In this document: piece after piece, positions 24,981 through 29,790 of the stretch
Numbering within the stretch: position 1 is the first letter of the stretch
How the letters are laid out: each line of letters begins with the position of its first letter
Assembly (NCBI GenBank): GCA_964472565.1
Contig: CAYYNB010000068.1
Coordinates: 1 to 29,790, forward strand
Direction: 5' to 3'
Source of the DNA: DATAMF01 sp964472565
Lineage (GTDB): Bacteria; Chloroflexota; Anaerolineae; Aggregatilineales; Aggregatilineaceae
DNA length: 29,790 nucleotides
Made by a program: the position numbers and the translations under genes
The notes under the pieces: model-generated
Told to the model about the DNA's origin: nothing
The model's input: only the letters and a program-made list of their open reading frames with translations
Database searches by the model: none

Positions 24981-26015
24981 ATGCACATGGACATCGCGCT
25001 GCTCGGATATGGTAATGTGGCGCGCGCCCTTGCCAAACTCCTCATTCGGAAGACTGAAGTGCTAAAAAGCGATTATGATTTCACCTTCCGCGTGACCGGG
25101 ATCGCTACGCAGTCGCGCGGTTATGCGATTAATCTCGACGGCATAAATCTCGAAGACGCCCTGCGCGAAGTCGATGCCGGCAACCCCTTAAGTTCGCTGC
25201 ATCGCGCTGACCCCGTGAACGATACATTCCGTTTTTTGGAAGTCTGCCCCTGTGATTTAGTCATGGAAGCTACGTGGCTGAATCCGCTGACCGGCCAGCC
25301 TGCGACCGACTATGTCCGAGCCGCGTTAAAAGCCGGGCGGCATGTAGTTACAGCGAACAAAGGCCCCGTTGCCTTTGCCTACCGGGAATTGTCGCAGTTG
25401 GCCCGTGAAAAAAAGCTGGGTTTTTTCTTCGAGAGTACCGTCATGGATGGCGCACCGGTGCTGGGGATGGGGCGTGAGGGTTTACTGGCGACAACGGTTA
25501 ACCGGATCAGCGGCATTCTCAACAGCACCACCAATTACATTCTGACCGCGCTGGCAGCCGGGAAATCGTTTGATGATGCGGTGAGCAATGCGCAGCGGAT
25601 GGGTATTGCTGAAGCCGATCCCACCACCGATATAGATGGCTGGGACGCGGCGGTGAAAATCGTTGTGCTGGCGAATGTCCTGATGGGCGCCGATTTGCGC
25701 CCCGCTGATGTAGACCGCACCGGAATTGCAGAAATCACCCCCTCCGAGGCCCAGGCCGCGCTGGCCTCCGGCGAGGTTATTAAACTGTTATGCGAAGCCG
25801 TGCGCGACGGATCAACCGTGCGCGCCAGCGTCCGGCCTGCCCGGATTCCGAACACTGATCCGTTGAGTCGCGTCATGGGCACCAGCAGCGTTGTATCGAT
25901 TGAGACGGATACACTGCCGCATCTGACCATTATCGAAGGTGATACCGATCCGGTGACTACCGCGTATGGGATGCTGGTCGATATGCTCAATATCGCGCGC
26001 GGGCGTCATCTTTAA
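24981..26015 (+). CDS. hom: Homoserine dehydrogenase
   Basis: 344 residues, without the C-terminal ACT domain that gives threonine feedback in longer homologues. It reduces aspartate semialdehyde to homoserine, the precursor of methionine and threonine. The nucleotide-binding loop is GYGNVARAL (Gly9, Gly11). TANKGPVA holds Lys127, and NSTTNYIL (181-188) and EADPTTDIDGWDAAVK (211-226, Lys226) carry the substrate and catalytic residues. It resembles the short archaeal/Chloroflexota type. The start ATG 24981 follows GAAAGGA by 8 nt; earlier in-frame starts lie within the promoter. It diverges from the SAM-regulated metH operon and is followed after 12 bp by an unknown gene. Confidence 0.9.
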   Translation: MHMDIALLGYGNVARALAKLLIRKTEVLKSDYDFTFRVTGIATQSRGYAINLDGINLEDALREVDAGNPLSSLHRADPVNDTFRFLEVCPCDLVMEATWLNPLTGQPATDYVRAALKAGRHVVTANKGPVAFAYRELSQLAREKKLGFFFESTVMDGAPVLGMGREGLLATTVNRISGILNSTTNYILTALAAGKSFDDAVSNAQRMGIAEADPTTDIDGWDAAVKIVVLANVLMGADLRPADVDRTGIAEITPSEAQAALASGEVIKLLCEAVRDGSTVRASVRPARIPNTDPLSRVMGTSSVVSIETDTLPHLTIIEGDTDPVTTAYGMLVDMLNIARGRHL

Positions 26016-26027
26016 GGGGGAACTGCT

Positions 26028-26666
26028 ATGAATTCAACCGATCAGGATCGAATTGCCCAGCTCACTTCGCCCTACAGCCCCTTTAACCCGCCGCAGCTTC
26101 CGCTCGATTTTGGCGATTTTTTGTCGCTGCTGTGGCGCACGGATCGTTATGCCGCCCAGCCCAATCTGGCGCATTACTACTATGACTGCGCCTGGGCTTT
26201 GGCCCGTGCGTACCAGTTTGAGGGTAAGAGTCTGGGCCGCATGGTGCGCACGACCCATCCGGGCGACTTGTGCAATTCGTTGAGCAACGTGCCCTTTCGT
26301 GAAACAGGGCGGCTGACGGATGCCACTGCCCGCAAAGCAGCCATTCACCAGCTTGTGCAGTTGCGTTCCGATGTGTTATCGATTGGCTCCTACCAGCATG
26401 ATTGGGTGGTCGGGTGGCCGGGCAGCGGTGTGCTGGACGAAGAACTGCGCGAACGTATTTTTGCGACGCTTTTCACTGCGCTGCGCAGCCAATACAGTCA
26501 CTTTGGCCGTTTGATCCTGGTGATCGACATTGTGCTGCAAGAACTGTTGATGGGCACCCGCCATTTAGTGGAGTTCTCACTCGGCACCCTGATTGATCAT
26601 TATGGTTATCCAGACCCGGAAGACCCCAATATACGCGAACTCCACCGGCTGGAAGTGGGTGAATGA
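26028..26666 (+). CDS. Unknown protein co-transcribed with homoserine dehydrogenase
   Basis: 212 residues; ATG with AAGGGGG 7 nt upstream, 12 bp after hom. Probably all-helical and cytoplasmic: no signal peptide, and only one hydrophobic stretch (LILVIDIVLQELLMG, about 162-176), which is amphipathic rather than a clear membrane helix. The N-terminal 30 residues are Pro-rich. Aromatic clusters (HYYYDCAWALARAY) and a WVVGWPGSGV segment may form conserved cores, but there is no P-loop, zinc site or catalytic signature that I recognise. I cannot assign a family. The stop is 5 bp from that of the convergent acetyltransferase. Confidence 0.75.
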   Translation: MNSTDQDRIAQLTSPYSPFNPPQLPLDFGDFLSLLWRTDRYAAQPNLAHYYYDCAWALARAYQFEGKSLGRMVRTTHPGDLCNSLSNVPFRETGRLTDATARKAAIHQLVQLRSDVLSIGSYQHDWVVGWPGSGVLDEELRERIFATLFTALRSQYSHFGRLILVIDIVLQELLMGTRHLVEFSLGTLIDHYGYPDPEDPNIRELHRLEVGE

Positions 26667-26671
26667 CAGGG

Positions 26672-27145
26672 TTAATCCAGGTTTTTGTACAAATACAGAA
26701 CCGGTTCAGGGCCATCACCCAGGTTAAGTTCAATGGTGCGGCCATCCATAAAGTTCAGCCGCCGGTAAAGCATTTCCGCGCGCGGGTTGGACAGCGCCAC
26801 ACCGATTTCGAGCGTTTTAACCTTGAGTTCGCGGGCGGCCTGGGTGAGGTAGGCGATAATCTGGCTGCCTACACCCTGGCTGCGATAATTCGCATTCACA
26901 AACAGATCGCTGATCTCGGCGGCACGCGGCCACAGGGTGAGCAGGCCGAAGCCGCACAGGACGCCACCGCTTTCGGCCACAACACCCAGCCCGCGCCGCG
27001 TTTGAGCTAACTTTTGGGCGCGGCGCAGCATTTCGGTGATGTCTTCATACAAACGTTCCGGCCAGCACATTCGCTGTAACATGACCGTATCGGATAACTC
27101 AACGGGACGGACCAACACAGGTTGAAAAGACAGTTTTGAAGTCAT
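26672..27145 (-). CDS. GNAT-family N-acetyltransferase
   Basis: 157 residues from ATG 27145. The acetyl-CoA-binding motif A is clear (LFVNANYRSQGVGSQI, with Arg88-x-x-Gly91-x-Gly93). The C-terminal N-PRAEMLYRRLNF segment (120-131) is the usual motif B. GNAT enzymes transfer an acetyl group from acetyl-CoA to an amine on a protein, peptide or small molecule; nothing here indicates which. The reading frame could begin 20 residues earlier (27205), but that would overlap the Shine-Dalgarno of the divergent PLAT gene and adds non-GNAT sequence. The shorter start lacks a clear ribosome site. Confidence 0.85.
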   Translation of the reverse strand: MTSKLSFQPVLVRPVELSDTVMLQRMCWPERLYEDITEMLRRAQKLAQTRRGLGVVAESGGVLCGFGLLTLWPRAAEISDLFVNANYRSQGVGSQIIAYLTQAARELKVKTLEIGVALSNPRAEMLYRRLNFMDGRTIELNLGDGPEPVLYLYKNLD

Positions 27146-27203
27146 AGTGGTTTCGTGTGCAGCAGACTCATAGAACTTGAAAGTTATAACACAAGGAGGA
27201 AAC

Positions 27204-27572
27204 ATGCCCCAAAATATTTATACCGTTTATGTTCGTACAGGCGCTGATACGCTGGCTGGAACCGACAGCGAGGTATTTATCCAGCTTTTTGGAACCGCCG
27301 GACAAACCGACGAAATTCATCTCCCCGCGCGGGACATTTTTTCATTTGAAGCGGGCAGTGTCGATAAATTCATCCTCGAAGTGCCCGATCTAGGCGACTT
27401 GACGCGCTGCTGTTTGCGCCAGAACAACAGCGAAACCGGCCCTTCGTCGGGCTGGCTGGTCCAGGATGTCCGCGTGGAGGATGATAACACGGCGCGCACC
27501 TGGACTTTTGTCTTTAACTGCTGGCTAGGACTCGAAGAATCCGGCACGTTGAGCGCCTGTGTGAATCTGTAA
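27204..27572 (+). CDS. Stand-alone PLAT/LH2-domain protein
   Basis: 122 residues, made entirely of one PLAT (lipoxygenase-homology, LH2) beta-sandwich. It opens IYTVYVRTGADTLAGTDSEVFIQL and contains an LEVPDLGDLTRCCLRQNNS segment and a WLVQDVRVED strand, the most conserved parts of the fold. PLAT domains bind membranes or partner proteins, often with Ca2+, and are normally attached to lipases, lipoxygenases or polycystins. No enzyme is attached here and there is no signal peptide, so it is predicted to be cytoplasmic. The start is set by a very strong AAGGAGGA at 27193-27200. It diverges from the GNAT gene. Confidence 0.85.
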   Translation: MPQNIYTVYVRTGADTLAGTDSEVFIQLFGTAGQTDEIHLPARDIFSFEAGSVDKFILEVPDLGDLTRCCLRQNNSETGPSSGWLVQDVRVEDDNTARTWTFVFNCWLGLEESGTLSACVNL

Positions 27573-27609
27573 CGGCTTGTGAAATTATCATGAAATGAGC
27601 AGTAAGCGC

Positions 27610-27638
27610 TTGTGTTCACGGCAGAGTCGTTTTACACT
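27610..27638 (+). promoter_or_regulatory. Possible promoter of the CpaF-type gene
   Basis: TTGTGT (27610-27615), 17 bp, TACACT (27633-27638). Both boxes are imperfect and the AT-rich 27573-27699 region offers other weak pairs, so the assignment is tentative. Confidence 0.35.
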
Positions 27639-27699
27639 AGATTATATTGAGACTTTATTATTCCCTCATTCTAACGTTAATTAAATGTAGGATAGTGGT

Positions 27700-29172
27700 A
27701 TGGGTTCACGACTTTCTCGCTTGAATCGTCCCAGTGGTTCTGAGCCTGGGCCTTCCGCACCGGCTCCGACGCCTGTTGCGCCGCCGCCTCCTGCCGCCGA
27801 AGCGGAGCCTCAATTCGCGAATCGCAGCGAGTACCAGATTCCGCCCAAAAAACGAACGACACCGCGTATTGCCGCGCTTCGCAAACAACTTCGCGGCAAA
27901 CTACTCGCCTCTGTAGATGAATTTGACCTGATGAGCAGCACCAATCCCGAACATCAACAGATGGTGCGTGATCGGTTGAAGGTGGTTCTGGAACGCGCCC
28001 GTGTTCAACTATCCACCCCGGAACTGGCGGAGCTGGAAGCGGCACTGATTGCCGATTTGCTCGGTTTTGGTCCGTTGGAGCCGCTGGTGGCCGATATAAA
28101 GTGCTCCGAAATCATGGTCAATGGCCCTGAGGTTATCTTTGCCGAGCACAAAGGTAAAATTCAAGAGACAGAATATGTGTTTGACGATGAGGATCACATT
28201 CAGTGGGTGGCCCAGCGTATCGTCCGCCCGCTTCAGCGTGATTTCAGCCGCCAGAACCCGATGGTCGATGCCCGCCTCCCTGATGGCTCCCGCGTTCACC
28301 TGATCATGCCGCCGTCAGCGCTGCAAGGCACGACGATCACCATCCGAAAATTCCCGTCCAAGCCCTTGACGATCAACGACCTGATCCGCTTTGGCTCTTT
28401 CACCGACGAAGTGGCCGAATTTTTGCAAGCCTGTGTGGTGGGGCGCTTAAATATTGTGGTGTCGGGCGGTACCGGCTCCGGTAAAACAACCCTGTTAAAT
28501 GTGCTTTCCGACTTCATCCCCGAAGATGAGCGTATTGTAACGATTGAAGACTCCGCTGAACTTCAACTGAAGCAGCGGCACGTGGTACGCCTCGAAACCT
28601 GTCCGCCTATTCCCGGCGGCGATGGGATCGAAGGGCGGCTGGTGATCCGCGATCTGGTCAAAGGCAGCCTGCGTATGCGCCCGGACCGGATTGTTGTGGG
28701 TGAATGCCGTTCGGGTGAAGCGCTCGATATGCTGCAAGCCATGAACACCGGACATGACGGATCGCTAACCACCATCCACTCCAACAGCCCGCGTGACTGT
28801 CTGGCCCGCCTCGAAACCCTGGTCCTCATGTCTGGCATGGATCTGCCACTGCCCGTCATCCGGCGGCAAATCGCCAGCGCGGTCCATTTAGTGATCCAGC
28901 AAAGCCGCCTCAAAGATGGCAGCCGCAAAGTGATCCAGATCACCGAAATCCAGGGCATGGAAGGCGACCAGATTACGCTGCAAGACATTTTCGTCTACCA
29001 GACGCCCGATCATCGTGGCGCGGGTCCCAGCCATGTGGGCGGCGGCACGCTCAATCCTACCGGATTCCGTCCCAGTTTTAGTGATCGCTTGGAGCAGTCG
29101 GGTTTCAAACTCAGCGGGCGACTCTTTGGGGCAGGCGGAAATCGTTTTACCAAAGAGAAAGAACAACAGTAA
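27700..29172 (+). CDS. cpaF: CpaF/TadA-type secretion ATPase
   Basis: 490 residues. A Pro-rich disordered N-terminus (about 10-45) precedes the VirB11/CpaF-like ATPase. The N-terminal domain (about 60-225) includes GFGPLEPLV and the SEIMVNG segment. Walker A is GGTGSGKTT (256-264, Lys262), the Asp/Glu box is TIEDSAELQL, Walker B is DRIVVGECRSGEA (329-341), and the His box is NTGHDGSLTTIHSN. A Gly-rich tail of about 50 residues follows. The family powers tad pilus (Flp) assembly and related systems from the cytoplasmic face. No tadB, tadC, prepilin or TadZ gene is adjacent, so the target is unknown. A TAGGA site lies 8 nt before ATG 27700, and a strong terminator follows. Confidence 0.9.
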   Translation: MGSRLSRLNRPSGSEPGPSAPAPTPVAPPPPAAEAEPQFANRSEYQIPPKKRTTPRIAALRKQLRGKLLASVDEFDLMSSTNPEHQQMVRDRLKVVLERARVQLSTPELAELEAALIADLLGFGPLEPLVADIKCSEIMVNGPEVIFAEHKGKIQETEYVFDDEDHIQWVAQRIVRPLQRDFSRQNPMVDARLPDGSRVHLIMPPSALQGTTITIRKFPSKPLTINDLIRFGSFTDEVAEFLQACVVGRLNIVVSGGTGSGKTTLLNVLSDFIPEDERIVTIEDSAELQLKQRHVVRLETCPPIPGGDGIEGRLVIRDLVKGSLRMRPDRIVVGECRSGEALDMLQAMNTGHDGSLTTIHSNSPRDCLARLETLVLMSGMDLPLPVIRRQIASAVHLVIQQSRLKDGSRKVIQITEIQGMEGDQITLQDIFVYQTPDHRGAGPSHVGGGTLNPTGFRPSFSDRLEQSGFKLSGRLFGAGGNRFTKEKEQQ

Positions 29173-29192
29173 CTCATACCGAAAACGAGATA

Positions 29193-29221
29193 AACGCTCC
29201 AGCAGACCTGGGGCGTTTTTT
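29193..29221 (+). terminator. Intrinsic terminator after the CpaF-type gene
   Basis: A 10-bp stem (AACGCTCCAG 29193-29202 with CTGGGGCGTT 29208-29217, one G-T pair) and a CAGAC loop are followed by a run of six T. It isolates the ATPase gene as a single-gene unit. Confidence 0.9.
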
Positions 29222-29261
29222 GTGTTATGCTCTTTCCATAATCAATTGGGGAGCAGCCAAC

Positions 29262-29790
29262 ATGATGACCCTTACGCCACCCGAACAGGGACGTTATGCC
29301 CGCCATATTTCCTTACCGCAGGTCGGTGCAGCAGGCCAGCAAAAGCTCAAAGAGTCCAGTGTTCTGGTGGTGGGCACCGGCGGATTAGGCAGCCCGATTT
29401 TGATGTATTTGGCGGCGGCGGGGATTGGGCGGCTGGGGATAGTCGATTTTGATGTGGTCGATACCAGCAATCTCCAGCGCCAGATTGTGCATGGTGAAAA
29501 TACCGTCGGACAGCCGAAAGTCGAATCGGCCCACCGCCGCTTGCAGGACATCAACCCCCATGTGCAGGTGGACCCGTATCACACGGCGCTCACCAGCCAG
29601 AACGCTTTAGACATCCTGAAATCCTATGATGTGCTTGTGGATGGCACCGATAACTTCCCGGCCCGTTATCTGCTCAACGATGCGGCGGTGCTGCTCGGCA
29701 AGCCGCTTGTCTACGGCAGCATTTTTCGCTTTGAGGGGCAGGTGAGTGTGCTCGCCCTCCAGGATGGCCCCTGTTATCGCTGTTTACTGC
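29262..29790 (+). CDS. ThiF/MoeB/HesA-type E1-like enzyme, 3' end outside window
   Basis: The first 176 residues of an adenylyltransferase that activates the C-terminus of a ubiquitin-like sulfur carrier (MoaD or ThiS type). The nucleotide loop is GTGGLGS (38-44). Asp62 and Asp64 (VDFDVVD) bind ribose and metal, and NLQRQ carries the catalytic Arg73. DGTDN (127-131) is the family Asp motif, and CYRC gives a Cys171-x-x-Cys174 zinc pair. Whether it serves molybdopterin, thiamine or another thiolation pathway cannot be decided from this part, nor whether a rhodanese domain follows. The start ATG 29262 has GGGGAG upstream; a second ATG is one codon later. It begins 40 bp after the strong terminator. 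Confidence 0.9.
   Translation, partial: MMTLTPPEQGRYARHISLPQVGAAGQQKLKESSVLVVGTGGLGSPILMYLAAAGIGRLGIVDFDVVDTSNLQRQIVHGENTVGQPKVESAHRRLQDINPHVQVDPYHTALTSQNALDILKSYDVLVDGTDNFPARYLLNDAAVLLGKPLVYGSIFRFEGQVSVLALQDGPCYRCLL

Noticed and set aside
29220..29243. TTGTGT and CATAAT as a promoter for the ThiF/MoeB gene
   Set aside because: The boxes are only 12 bp apart and the first overlaps the terminator T-run.

Overview
The window looks like a chromosomal segment of a monoderm bacterium, most probably of the Chloroflexota (Anaerolineae-like). Four observations support this: several lipoproteins and membrane proteins carry Thr/Pro-rich linkers, there is a very large transmembrane Ser/Thr kinase with Laminin-G-like modules, an LppX/LprAFG-type lipoprotein is present, and base composition is a moderately high GC. 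The taxonomic call is inference; no rRNA or marker gene lies in the window. No tRNA, insertion sequence, CRISPR array or phage gene was seen.

Layout. (1) 1-1909, minus strand: a membrane-anchored transglutaminase-like protein that runs off the left edge. (2) 2000-3894, plus: two lipoproteins, an esterase-fold hydrolase and a double-PPC-domain protein, behind a promoter that appears to give a leaderless mRNA. (3) 3896-4520, minus: a 92-residue protein and a DUF1232 membrane protein, overlapping. (4) 4664-10160, plus: an envelope polysaccharide cluster with two Wzz-type chain-length proteins, a tyrosine-kinase-type P-loop ATPase, long-form RmlA, an unknown protein, a Cof-type HAD phosphatase and dTDP-glucose 4,6-dehydratase. 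It ends at a strong bidirectional terminator.

(5) 10222-16339, minus: a pseudo-receiver/GAF protein, an aspartoacylase-family metallohydrolase (ATGA overlap) and a 1360-residue transmembrane kinase. (6) 16444-19107, minus: a lipid-binding lipoprotein and a 14-helix MFS exporter, the same gene pair as mycobacterial LprG-P55. (7) 19239-24841, minus: a methionine operon (metH plus a homocysteine methyltransferase/MTHFR fusion) under a SAM-I riboswitch with its own terminator. (8) 24981-29790, mostly plus: homoserine dehydrogenase diverging from metH, an unknown protein, a convergent GNAT acetyltransferase, a stand-alone PLAT-domain protein, a CpaF-type secretion ATPase without tad partners, and the start of a ThiF/MoeB-type E1-like enzyme.

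How the genes work together. Homoserine dehydrogenase supplies the precursor of homocysteine. The MTHFR domain makes methyl-tetrahydrofolate, MetH transfers the methyl group, and the SAM riboswitch closes the feedback loop on the last two. RmlA and RfbB make dTDP-4-keto-6-deoxyglucose for a surface glycan whose length and export are probably governed by the Wzz/BY-kinase set. No rmlC or rmlD is visible. Promoter-like sites with TTGTCN or TTGACA, 17-18 bp and a TATAAT-like box are recognisable ahead of several units.
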